Shown: positions 25,450-34,218 of the stretch, one piece after another
How positions within the stretch are numbered: the stretch's first letter is position 1
Layout: each line of letters starts with the position of its first letter
Assembly: GCA_013140975.1 (NCBI GenBank)
Contig: JABFRV010000109.1
Coordinates: 1-48,435, forward strand
Reading direction: 5' to 3'
DNA: 48,435 nucleotides
Origin: Saprospiraceae bacterium
Lineage (GTDB): Bacteria > Bacteroidota > Bacteroidia > Chitinophagales > Saprospiraceae
The notes under the pieces: generated by a model
Told to the model about the DNA's origin: nothing
Database searches by the model: none
The model's input: the letters and a program-made list of their open reading frames with translations, nothing else
Made by a program: the position numbers and the translations under genes

Positions 25450-28400
25450 ATGAAAAAAATACATTTTTTAATCATTGCATTTCTTTTATCTGTTGGAACA
25501 TCATGGGCCACCCGACCACAGAAAAAAGAAGGAATAAAAGAAAAAAATAGTAGTACGGTATTATCACCAAGAGAAAATTGTGCTCCGGCTACGAAACAGA
25601 TTGATCAGGATGTCAATAATGTTAGAGCCAGATTGTTAAATGGAGGCGATTGTTGGAATGATAATGCAGGCCAAGCTAAAGGTAGATATATTGTTCCGAA
25701 GATAGAAGCTGGCTCAGGCAAACAAGAAGTTTCATCGCTGTTTGCAGGAGGTGTTTGGGTTGGAGGATTAGATCCGGCAGGAGCTTTGAAGTTAATGGGA
25801 CAAACGTATAGATCTGCAACTGCCAATGATTGTTGGCCGGGACCACTTACAGATTTAGGAGAAGCTTCAACTAAAACCTGTTTGGATTGGGATAGATTTT
25901 TCAGAGTATCAGGTGCGAATATTCGTAATTTAATAAGAGATTATGCCGCTAATAACGGAGCACCTTTAAGTGTAGATCAAATTCCAGATGATATAAAATA
26001 TTTTCCTTGCAGAGGAAATAAATACTTTGAAGGATTCTATAAGTTTCCTTTACCTGACACGAGGGCAGGATTGGCTTTATTCAATGATAAAAATAATAAT
26101 AAAGCGTATGAACCTGAACTTGGCGAATATCCGACTATAGATATTGCGGGTTGTCGAAATGATCTATATCCGGATGATATGATATTTTGGATTTACAATG
26201 ATAACGGAGGAATTCATACAAATTCAAGAGGAGAAGCGATTCGTATGGAGATTCAGGTTCAAGCATTTTCGTTCAGAACTGCAGACGAGTTGAATGATAT
26301 GACTTTTCAGCGATATAAACTTGTAAACAGAGCACCTCAAGAAATAAGGGACTGTTATTTTGCAATGTGGATTGACCCGGATCTTGGATGTTATAGTGAT
26401 GATTATATAGGTTGTGACACTACAAGTACAGGAAAATTAATTTCAGGAACCAGCAGACCAAGAAAAAGAGATTTAATGTATATTTATAATATTGATGCTA
26501 CCGATGGTAGTAATGGTTGTACCTGTGATCAATCTGTAAATACATATTGCACTGATATTCCAATTCTTGGAATTGATTATTTCAGAGGTCCTTTAGATAC
26601 ATTGGGATTCGAACTAGGAATGAGTTACTTTATGTATTATAACGGAAGAGGACTTGGAGGAAATAATCCACAAGCTACATTTGATCCATCAGCTTCATCA
26701 GAATTTTACAATTATATGAGAGCAATATGGTTGGACAACACGCCTTTAACTATAGGAGGAAATGGATATAATCCGGGAAGTACAAACATAACCAATTATG
26801 CATTTTCCGGAGCTCCTGATGACGCTACTGGATGGAGCATGTGTACCGGAAATGCAGGTGAAGGAGATAGAAGAACCATACAATCTACCGGACCACTTAC
26901 ACTGTTACCGGGTGCAAAAAACGAATTGATCATAGGAGTTCCCTGGGTTCCAGCACAGACATACCCATGTCCTTCTTTGGATGACTTATTAAAGGCAGAC
27001 CAATTATGTCAGGATCTATTTGACAATTGTTTTGATTTAAAAGATGGACCAGATGCTCCTAATGTAGACTTTGTAGAATTAGATCAGGAATTAATAATGC
27101 TATTAAGTAATTCGGAAGGTTCCAATAATTTTAATGAAAAATATCAAGAAGTAGGCATAGGGTTTCCACCTAATGTTGATAGCCTTTATAGATTTGAAGG
27201 ATATAGAATCTTTCAGGTAGCAGATCAAAATACTTCTATAACAGAAGCCAATATTGCAGATCCGCAAAGAATGCGTGAAATATTCAATGTTGACCTAAAA
27301 AACAAGGTATTAAAGTTATACAATTGGGTACCAACAAAAAACCCATTTTCTAGTCCTACTCATCCTTTGGTTTACACCCCAGTACTTAAAGTGGAAGGTA
27401 CAGACAAAGGAACGAAATACAGCTTTACTATAAAGGAAGACGCATTTGCAACCGGATTGAATAAACAATTGATAAATCATAAGAAATATTTTTATATAGT
27501 TTTAGCGTATGCATATAACAGTTATGAAGAATTTGATGTAAAAAATACAACAGGACAAAGAATGCCCTATTGTGCAGGAAGACTTAACCTTGGACCTGCC
27601 GGTGATGGAAGACCATATACTGCAATTCCAAGACCTCAAAGATTTGAACTTGTCAAATCCAAATACGGTGATGGTGTTGAAATTACTAGAAATGATGGTA
27701 TTGGAACCGGAGAAACTTTTTTAAGATTAAAAGATGATATGTATGATAAGATCTTAAATGGTTCTTTCGATAATAAAATTACTTATAAACCGGGAGCAGG
27801 ACCAGTTGAGATCAAAATCGTAAATCCATTAAAAGTTAAAAATGGAGAATATGAAATACGATTTACAGATGCAAATTTATCTGATAAAAAACTGGAAACT
27901 ACTGCATTCTGGACCTTAACCGGAATTACTGATCCATCCATTTCGATTAAATCTAATAGCGACATTAGTAAATTTACTGAACAAGTTATTGGACAATTAG
28001 GAATATCGATTACGAATGGACAAATTCCGGATGCCGGTGAAGAACCATTGGAAACGAATGGTATTATTGGAAGTGGTCTGGAATTAAATTACAAGGATAA
28101 CAATGGGACTAAATGGTTTATCTCCCAATTTGATAATGATGGAAATCCATTATTAAACTTTATTAAAACTGATTTAGCCCCTAATACTTTACGCGCTTTA
28201 GATCCAAATGGGTTGTATGCAAAATTGGGAAATCAAACAAATTTAATAGGTTCCTGGTACCCTTATAGAATGGTTACCGGAGATACATTGCCATTAACAC
28301 CAGGTTGGACTTCCGGAACAAACAGAACAGCAACTTCAGGAATGAAGTTGGCAGACTTGAATAACGTTGACATAGTTTTTACCTCTGATAAATCAAAGTG

Positions 28401-29526
28401 GTCAAGATGCGTAGTCATTGAGACATGGAATAGAAATAATATAATACCAGAGACTGATATTAACCCAATAAGTGGCGCCAAGAATTTTCAAGTAAAGGAA
28501 TCACTTAAATCAGTTGGGAAAAATGACAATGATGGTGATGGTAAAGCAGATCCGGATGGAGAAAAAGACGCAGCCGGACGTGATTTAACGGGCATGGGAT
28601 GGTTCCCGGGATATGCTATTGATGTAGAGTCAGGTAAAAGACTAAATATTTTCTTCGGAGAAAATTCATTTTATTCTGCAGAAAGTTTCATTAAAGATTG
28701 TCTTGTCGATTCTATTGGAACCGGCAATGACCTTATGTGGAATCCTTCCAATCAAATTGGAATCAATGGTTGTGGATTTGATATAAGAAGGGATCCTATT
28801 GCAGTTGTATTAGGAGGTCATCATTATATATATGTTACACGAACTGCTTATGATTCCTGCAAAAAAATCAGAGCAGATATCTTGAATGCCAAAACGACTC
28901 CAACAAGATACGTGAATATAATAAAAGATAATTTAACATGGTGCTCAATGCCTATGTTATTAAATAATACAAGATTGAATCCATTAGGAAGCGGGCCAAA
29001 TGGGTTAATTCCTAATGATTTAACAGTTAGCTTAAGAGTTAGAAATCCTTACCAGGTAGAAACAGGTACAAACGAAAATCAAGGACACAATCTTTATAGA
29101 TTTAAAATTGATGATCAACAAGCCGGTACTGTAGAAAAGAAAGATGAATATGTTGATGCAATGAGAGATATCAATGTTGTTCCTAATCCTTATTATGGAT
29201 TTTCATCTTACGAAACAAGTCAGTTTAGCAATATTGTAAAAATTACAAATCTTCCACCAAGATGTAACGTAACCATTTTTTCAATTGACGGAAAGTTTAT
29301 TAAACAGTATAAGAGAGATGAAAAACCAATCGTTATAAAAGATGTAACAAGAGGTTTATCTGAAAAGCAAATTTCACCAGATATAGAATGGGATTTAACA
29401 AATTTCAAAGGAGTACCAATTGCGAGTGGTGCATATTTGATTCATGTTGAGCAACCTGATACCGGTGCAGAAAAGATTATCAAATGGTTTGGCGTTGCAC
29501 GTAAATTTGATCCTTCAGGCTTATAA
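25450..29526 (+). CDS. Very large exported surface protein, unknown function
   Basis: This 1358-aa protein has a signal peptide (MKKIHFLIIAFLLSVGTSWA). The N-terminal two thirds are rich in aspartate, glycine and cysteine (N-C-A-P-A-T-K-Q-I-D, then SSLFAGGVWVGGLDPAG, then DDMIFWIYNDNGG) and show no enzyme motif. Near residue 1015 is an acidic D-N-D-G-D-G-K-A-D-P-D-G stretch, a likely calcium site. The C-terminal 120 residues have V-V-P-N-P-Y-Y-G-F-S-S-Y-E, V-K-I-T-N-L-P and W-D-L-T-N-F-K-G-V-P-I-A-S-G-A-Y-L, a FlgD-type Ig fold, and end K-W-F-G-V-A-R-K-F-D-P-S-G-L. It resembles a T9SS cargo C-terminus but is not a plain type A domain. It lies 31 bases after the TonB receptor and 68 before the PorV-like gene. 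Confidence 0.78.
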   Translation: MKKIHFLIIAFLLSVGTSWATRPQKKEGIKEKNSSTVLSPRENCAPATKQIDQDVNNVRARLLNGGDCWNDNAGQAKGRYIVPKIEAGSGKQEVSSLFAGGVWVGGLDPAGALKLMGQTYRSATANDCWPGPLTDLGEASTKTCLDWDRFFRVSGANIRNLIRDYAANNGAPLSVDQIPDDIKYFPCRGNKYFEGFYKFPLPDTRAGLALFNDKNNNKAYEPELGEYPTIDIAGCRNDLYPDDMIFWIYNDNGGIHTNSRGEAIRMEIQVQAFSFRTADELNDMTFQRYKLVNRAPQEIRDCYFAMWIDPDLGCYSDDYIGCDTTSTGKLISGTSRPRKRDLMYIYNIDATDGSNGCTCDQSVNTYCTDIPILGIDYFRGPLDTLGFELGMSYFMYYNGRGLGGNNPQATFDPSASSEFYNYMRAIWLDNTPLTIGGNGYNPGSTNITNYAFSGAPDDATGWSMCTGNAGEGDRRTIQSTGPLTLLPGAKNELIIGVPWVPAQTYPCPSLDDLLKADQLCQDLFDNCFDLKDGPDAPNVDFVELDQELIMLLSNSEGSNNFNEKYQEVGIGFPPNVDSLYRFEGYRIFQVADQNTSITEANIADPQRMREIFNVDLKNKVLKLYNWVPTKNPFSSPTHPLVYTPVLKVEGTDKGTKYSFTIKEDAFATGLNKQLINHKKYFYIVLAYAYNSYEEFDVKNTTGQRMPYCAGRLNLGPAGDGRPYTAIPRPQRFELVKSKYGDGVEITRNDGIGTGETFLRLKDDMYDKILNGSFDNKITYKPGAGPVEIKIVNPLKVKNGEYEIRFTDANLSDKKLETTAFWTLTGITDPSISIKSNSDISKFTEQVIGQLGISITNGQIPDAGEEPLETNGIIGSGLELNYKDNNGTKWFISQFDNDGNPLLNFIKTDLAPNTLRALDPNGLYAKLGNQTNLIGSWYPYRMVTGDTLPLTPGWTSGTNRTATSGMKLADLNNVDIVFTSDKSKWSRCVVIETWNRNNIIPETDINPISGAKNFQVKESLKSVGKNDNDGDGKADPDGEKDAAGRDLTGMGWFPGYAIDVESGKRLNIFFGENSFYSAESFIKDCLVDSIGTGNDLMWNPSNQIGINGCGFDIRRDPIAVVLGGHHYIYVTRTAYDSCKKIRADILNAKTTPTRYVNIIKDNLTWCSMPMLLNNTRLNPLGSGPNGLIPNDLTVSLRVRNPYQVETGTNENQGHNLYRFKIDDQQAGTVEKKDEYVDAMRDINVVPNPYYGFSSYETSQFSNIVKITNLPPRCNVTIFSIDGKFIKQYKRDEKPIVIKDVTRGLSEKQISPDIEWDLTNFKGVPIASGAYLIHVEQPDTGAEKIIKWFGVARKFDPSGL

Positions 29527-29594
29527 TAATAGTAAAGATTCGGTTGAGAAATTTTATAATGATTTCTCAACCGATTTTCAAAAAAAACAAGATT

Positions 29595-30641
29595 ATGAAA
29601 AGAGAATTTTACAAAATATTAAGTTTAACATTCTTAACACTATTAACTATTCATCTACATGCAGGTAATCCTGATAGACAAGGAGAAGCCGGAGCTTATG
29701 AATTACTCATTAATCCATGGGCAAGAGGGTCTGCATTAAATACTTTAAATGCTTCCAGAGTCAAGGGTACCGAAGCAATGATGGTAAATCCTGCAGGTCT
29801 TGGAAGAATTAGTAAAAGACAAGAAATACTTGCGGCGCATACAAGATGGCTGGTACCAAGTGGTATAACTGTTAATTCATTTGGGTATACTACTAAGAAA
29901 GGAGAAAATGGCGCTCTTTCATTTTCTCTAATGTCTTTGGACATGGGAAATATCAAGGTTACTACTACTGAATCGCCGGAAGGAACAGGCGCAACATACA
30001 AACCTACATTTTTCAACTTAGGTGTCGGTTATTCATATACTTTTGGTGGTAAAGTTTCAGTAGGATCTGCAGTTAGAGTAATTAGTGAAACAATATCAGA
30101 TCTATCTGCTTTCGGATTTTGTATTGATGGAGGAGTTCAATATGCAGCAGGCGATGAGAATCAATTTAAATTAGGAATTGCACTGCGTAATATTGGCAGT
30201 CCAATGAGATTTAGTGGTTCAGGTTTATCAACCCAATTACAAGGTCCGGCAGGTCATCAATTAACATATGACGTAAGATTAAGTCGTTTTGAATTACCAT
30301 CCTTATTGCACCTTGGTATGAGTTATGACTTCAAGGTAGGAGATTATATTACAACTACGCCGATGGCTAATTTCACGGCAAATTCTTTTGGAAAAGATCT
30401 ATTGGGAGTTGGTCTGGAAACAGAGATTAATAAAATGTTTTCATTGCGATTCTCTTATAGTGGTCCATTAGGTTCAAGTGATGTTGAAACCAAAGGTGCA
30501 TACCTTGGATTTGGTATGGGATTCGGACTTGAATACCCATTAGATAAAAAAGGTAATAATATCCTTATGTTGGACTATGGTTACCGTCCCACAAACCCTT
30601 TTCAAGGAACTCACAATATTGGAATTGGCTTATCATTCTAG
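29595..30641 (+). CDS. PorV/PorQ-family outer-membrane barrel
   Basis: This 348-aa protein starts at the ATG at 29595, which opens a signal peptide (MKREFYKILSLTFLTLLTIHLHA); upstream codons from 29544 do not fit. The mature N-terminus has the PorV/PorQ pattern AGAYELLINPWARGSALNTLNAS, then VNPAGL, followed by alternating beta-strands (GVGYSYTFGGKVSVGSAVRVI and similar) and a final N-I-G-I-G-L-S-F with terminal phenylalanine. In the type IX system PorV shuttles cargo from the translocon to the attachment complex, and PorQ-like relatives act similarly. As third gene of the module it may serve the 1358-aa protein specifically; that is inference. Confidence 0.85.
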   Translation: MKREFYKILSLTFLTLLTIHLHAGNPDRQGEAGAYELLINPWARGSALNTLNASRVKGTEAMMVNPAGLGRISKRQEILAAHTRWLVPSGITVNSFGYTTKKGENGALSFSLMSLDMGNIKVTTTESPEGTGATYKPTFFNLGVGYSYTFGGKVSVGSAVRVISETISDLSAFGFCIDGGVQYAAGDENQFKLGIALRNIGSPMRFSGSGLSTQLQGPAGHQLTYDVRLSRFELPSLLHLGMSYDFKVGDYITTTPMANFTANSFGKDLLGVGLETEINKMFSLRFSYSGPLGSSDVETKGAYLGFGMGFGLEYPLDKKGNNILMLDYGYRPTNPFQGTHNIGIGLSF

Positions 30642-30708
30642 TGCGGGAACCTTCTTGCCAACAAATTTGTTAGTAAGAATTATTTAGAAAGAATTTAATT
30701 TTAAGACT

Positions 30709-30743
30709 AAAGAACGTTTTTCAATAAAAGAAAAACGTTCTTT
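30709..30743. terminator. 14-bp-stem hairpin before greA, probable terminator
   Basis: AAAGAACGTTTTTC and GAAAAACGTTCTTT form a perfect 14-bp stem with a 7-base loop, flanked by A- and T-rich bases so that it could stop transcription either way. It lies 68 bases past the PorV-like stop and 24 bases before the greA ATG. It could instead be a greA leader hairpin. Confidence 0.65.
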
Positions 30744-30766
30744 CGCATTTATAAAAATCAGGTATT

Positions 30767-31243
30767 ATGAGCGGAATTAATTACTTAACACAAGAAGGTT
30801 ATGACCATCTAAAATCCGCATTGGATAATTTAAAAACTGTCGGACGACAAGAAGCTTCCAAGGCAATTGCAGAAGCCCGAGAAAAAGGTGACCTCTCTGA
30901 AAATGCAGAGTATCATGCAGCAAAAGATGCTCAGGGAATGCTTGAAATGAAAATTAATGATCTTGAGAAAAAGCTAATGAATGTAAGAATTATAGATGAA
31001 AGCTCTATTGATACATCGCAAGTAGTATTGTTGGCGAATGTTAAATTGTATAATCAAAAAACCAAAAAAGAGCTCGTTTATAAAATTGTTTCAGAAGCAG
31101 AGGCAGACATAAAAGCTTCCAAAATTTCTGCTTCATCGCCAATTGGCCAAGGTCTTCTTGGAAAAAAAGTTGGAGAAACTGCTGAAATTATAACACCAGC
31201 CGGTTCTACTTTTTTTGATATTTTGGAAATAACCAATTCATGA
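30767..31243 (+). CDS. greA: Transcription elongation factor GreA
   Basis: This 158-aa factor rescues backtracked RNA polymerase by stimulating transcript cleavage. It has the N-terminal coiled coil with the acidic tip (EAREKGDLSENAEYHAAKDAQ, residues about 38-58) and the C-terminal FKBP-like domain (S-P-I-G-Q-G-L-L-G-K-K-V-G-E). The length is standard. The stop overlaps the start of the HIT gene by 4 bases (ATGA), so the two are translationally coupled. Confidence 0.95.
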   Translation: MSGINYLTQEGYDHLKSALDNLKTVGRQEASKAIAEAREKGDLSENAEYHAAKDAQGMLEMKINDLEKKLMNVRIIDESSIDTSQVVLLANVKLYNQKTKKELVYKIVSEAEADIKASKISASSPIGQGLLGKKVGETAEIITPAGSTFFDILEITNS

Positions 31244-31641
31244 GCACCATTTTTTCTAAAATCATAAAAGGTGATATCCCATGTTACAAAATAGCAGAAG
31301 ATGAATCTTTTTATGCATTTTTAGATATTCGGCCATTGGCAAAAGGGCATACATTGGTTATTCCAAAAATTGAAACCGATTATATCTTTGATCTAAATGA
31401 TAAAGAATTGGCTGATATGTTTGTTTTTTCTAAAAAAATTGCAAAAGCGATACACAGTGCAGTTCCCTGTATTAAAGTAGGAATCGCGGTTATTGGATTA
31501 GAAGTTCCGCATGCACATATTCATTTGATTCCTCTTCAGAATGTTTCCGATCTGGATTTTAGTAAACCGAAAATGGAATTCTCTGCAGAAATAATGGAGA
31601 GTACAGCAAATTTTATTCGCGAACAGATGAATAAGGCTTAA
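31240..31641 (+). CDS. HIT-family nucleotide hydrolase
   Basis: This 133-aa histidine-triad protein opens S-T-I-F-S-K-I-I-K-G-D-I-P-C-Y-K-I-A-E-D, a very typical HIT start. It has FLDIRPLAKGHTLVIPK and the active-site triad in HAHIHLIPL. Family members hydrolyse nucleoside phosphoramidates or dinucleoside polyphosphates. The cytoplasmic role is general. Translation is coupled to greA, and the stop directly abuts that of the convergent parE gene with no base between. Confidence 0.92.
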   Translation: MSTIFSKIIKGDIPCYKIAEDESFYAFLDIRPLAKGHTLVIPKIETDYIFDLNDKELADMFVFSKKIAKAIHSAVPCIKVGIAVIGLEVPHAHIHLIPLQNVSDLDFSKPKMEFSAEIMESTANFIREQMNKA

Positions 31642-33543
31642 CTAAGCCACTTCTTCCTCAACTACTTGTTCTTCAACAAGTTCTTCCAGCGGTTTTATTT
31701 TTTCTAAATCAACACGAAGGTTGTCAATTATAAAATCTTGTCTTTCTTGTGTATTTTTTCCCATATAGTATCCCAAAATATTTTCTATGTGAGAATCCTG
31801 ACCAATAACAACGGGCTCGAGTCGAATCGATTCACCAATAAATCCGGCAAATTCATCCGGTGATATTTCTCCCAATCCTTTGAATCTTGTTATTTCAGCT
31901 TTGCCTCTTAAAGATTTTATCGCATCTTGTTTTTCTTTTTCAGAATAACAATAGTGTGTTGTGTTTTTATCGCGAACTCTGAATAGCGGAGTATCTAATA
32001 TATATAAATGCCCATTTCTTACAAGATCAGGGAAAAACTGTAAAAAGAATGTCAACAATAAAAGACGGATATGCATTCCATCAACATCAGCATCTGTCGC
32101 AATAACTACTTTGTTAAATCTAAGATTTTCTATTCCATCTTCAATGTCTAATGCATGTTGAAGAAGATTTAATTCTTCATTTTCATATACAATTTTCTTA
32201 GATAAACCAAAGCAATTAAGCGGCTTTCCGCGGAGTGAGAAAACTGCTTGTGTATCAACTTGTCGGGATTTTGTAATAGATCCTGAAGCGGAATCCCCTT
32301 CAGTGATAAAAACCATAGTATTATTCTTAATCTCTTCCTTCAACTTTGTATCCGAGAGATGATATCTACAATCTCTTAATTTTTTATTGTGGAGATTCGC
32401 TTTCTTAGCGCGTTGGTTTGCCAATTTTTTAATTCCGGCAATTTCTTTTCTTTCCCTTTCAGATTGAAGAATTTTTCCCAATAATTCTTTTGCAACTTCA
32501 GGATTTTTGTGAAGATGCAGGTCCAATTCTTTACAAACAAAATCAAAAATAAAAGAACGTAATGAAGAGCCTTCTGGAGATATTGCGGTAGAACCCAATT
32601 TGGTTTTGGTCTGAGATTCAAAAACGGGCTCTTCTATTCTGACAGAAATAGCTCCTATGATACTTGTATGAATATCCTTTACATCAAAATCTTTTTTATA
32701 AAAATCACGAATGGTTTTTACAATTGCTTCTCTGTAGTAATTTAAATGAGTACCTCCCTGCGAAGTATATTGCCCATTTACAAAACTGTAATATTGTTCA
32801 CCATATTGTTGACCATGCGTTAAGACAACTTCGATATCTTCTCCTTTTAAATGGGCAATCGGATAAATCAAGGTCTCGCCATCGGTTCTTCTTTCAAGCA
32901 TATCTTTGAGACCATTCCTGGATACATAGGTCTTGCCGTTAAAGTGAATTTTTAATCCTGCATTTAGATATGCATAATGCCATATTCTTCCTTCTACAAA
33001 TTCATGCATGAATCTGAATTTTGTAAACACTTTATCATCCGGAATAAATTCAATTATGGTTCCATTTTCTTCCTTCGTATCTGAAAGTTTAAAGTCTTTC
33101 AATATTGAACCACGGTTGAATTCGGCAATCTTTGTTTTTCCGTCACGCACAGACTGAACCTTAAAATATGAGGAAAGTGCATTTACAGCTTTCGTACCAA
33201 CCCCATTCAGACCAACCGATTTTTTAAATGCTTTAGAATCATATTTCCCTCCGGTATTAATTTGAGAAACACAGTCGATTACCTTTCCTAAAGGAATGCC
33301 CCTACCATAGTCTCTTACTTTAACCCGGCCATCATGTATTTCAATATCAACTTCTTTGCCATAACCCATTACATATTCATCAATACAATTGTCAACAACT
33401 TCTTTTAAAAGTATATAGATACCATCATCAACATTTGTACCATCACCAAGTTTCCCGATATACATTCCAGGGCGTAGGCGGATATGTTCCTTCCAATCGA
33501 GTGATTTAATATTGTCTTCTGTGTAATTGTGAGTATGTGCCAT
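31642..33543 (-). CDS. parE: Type IIA DNA topoisomerase subunit B (ParE/topoisomerase IV)
   Basis: The ATPase subunit powers decatenation and relaxation of DNA with a ParC partner. The 633-aa protein has the GHKL ATP site (E-V-V-D-N-C-I-D-E, then D-Y-G-R-G-I-P, then [14 protein letters not shown]) and a transducer with QTKTKLGS. The TOPRIM domain has EGDSASGS and DADVDGMHI, and [10 protein letters not shown] lies further on. SLRGKPLN in place of GyrB's usual PLRGKILN, and the absence of a long insertion, point to the ParE side of the family. The C-terminal tail is acidic ([14 protein letters not shown]). The partner subunit is not downstream in this window. Confidence 0.9.
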   Translation of the reverse strand: MAHTHNYTEDNIKSLDWKEHIRLRPGMYIGKLGDGTNVDDGIYILLKEVVDNCIDEYVMGYGKEVDIEIHDGRVKVRDYGRGIPLGKVIDCVSQINTGGKYDSKAFKKSVGLNGVGTKAVNALSSYFKVQSVRDGKTKIAEFNRGSILKDFKLSDTKEENGTIIEFIPDDKVFTKFRFMHEFVEGRIWHYAYLNAGLKIHFNGKTYVSRNGLKDMLERRTDGETLIYPIAHLKGEDIEVVLTHGQQYGEQYYSFVNGQYTSQGGTHLNYYREAIVKTIRDFYKKDFDVKDIHTSIIGAISVRIEEPVFESQTKTKLGSTAISPEGSSLRSFIFDFVCKELDLHLHKNPEVAKELLGKILQSERERKEIAGIKKLANQRAKKANLHNKKLRDCRYHLSDTKLKEEIKNNTMVFITEGDSASGSITKSRQVDTQAVFSLRGKPLNCFGLSKKIVYENEELNLLQHALDIEDGIENLRFNKVVIATDADVDGMHIRLLLLTFFLQFFPDLVRNGHLYILDTPLFRVRDKNTTHYCYSEKEKQDAIKSLRGKAEITRFKGLGEISPDEFAGFIGESIRLEPVVIGQDSHIENILGYYMGKNTQERQDFIIDNLRVDLEKIKPLEELVEEQVVEEEVA

Positions 33544-33561
33544 GGTTTATAAATTCAAATG

Positions 33562-33569
33562 CAAATATA
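33562..33569 (-). promoter_or_regulatory. -7 element of parE
   Basis: The minus strand reads TATATTTG, an exact Bacteroidota -7 match 18 bases before the parE ATG. No convincing -33 TTG was found at the usual spacing. Confidence 0.5.
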
Positions 33570-33605
33570 CATATTAAAAATAAATTTAATTTGATGAAAT
33601 ATTAA

Positions 33606-33634
33606 TTGACAATTTTCTTCAGGAATTATATTTT
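33606..33634 (+). promoter_or_regulatory. Promoter of folB
   Basis: TTG (33606-33608), an 18-base spacer and TATATTTT (33627-33634, one mismatch) form a good Bacteroidota promoter 32 bases before folB and divergent from parE. Confidence 0.5.
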
Positions 33635-33666
33635 TACATCCTTTTATAGTAGGATAAGACGTAAGA

Positions 33667-34029
33667 ATGAAAAACGAAACGGTTAAGATTAGTATTAAGG
33701 AACTGGAGGTGTATTCCAGACATGGATATTTTGAAAAAGAACGAAAGCTTAGACAAAGATTTTTATTGGATATTGAATTGCAATATATTCCTATTCATAA
33801 GGAAATTTCCAACTTAAGTGACTGTGTGGATTATGAGCAGGTTATAACACTCATACATAATGTCATGAAGCAATCTGTAATGCTTCTGGAAACTTTAGCA
33901 CAAAGAATCAATGAATCTATAATGGCACTGGATTCTCAAATTATCAGCTCTCGGGTAGCAATAAGAAAATACCCATTAGTAGGAAGAAAATTCAACTATG
34001 TACAGGTAGAGAAAACCTTAATCCGTTAA
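33667..34029 (+). CDS. folB: Dihydroneopterin aldolase
   Basis: This 120-aa enzyme of folate synthesis splits 7,8-dihydroneopterin to 6-hydroxymethyl-dihydropterin and glycolaldehyde. Family marks are the H-G-Y-F-E-K-E-R opening with R-Q-R-F-L-L-D-I-E-L, the D-Y-E-Q-V helix, the substrate-binding glutamate in LLETLAQRI and the catalytic lysine in VAIRKYP. The length matches the family. It is a single gene with its own promoter; no other folate genes are next to it. Confidence 0.9.
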   Translation: MKNETVKISIKELEVYSRHGYFEKERKLRQRFLLDIELQYIPIHKEISNLSDCVDYEQVITLIHNVMKQSVMLLETLAQRINESIMALDSQIISSRVAIRKYPLVGRKFNYVQVEKTLIR

Positions 34030-34218
34030 ACTATAGTATTCGATTCATTTATAAATAGTCCGTCAACTTTTTAGCTAAATTATTGAGAATCAATATTTTG
34101 TAAAATTTGCTAAAAATTTTTCAAATGATCTGAAATTCAATGACTTAGATGTTAAATAGCATAAATTCACGAACCATTCTTAATTTAAATTGTACTTTTA
34201 ACCAATCAATCAATTACA

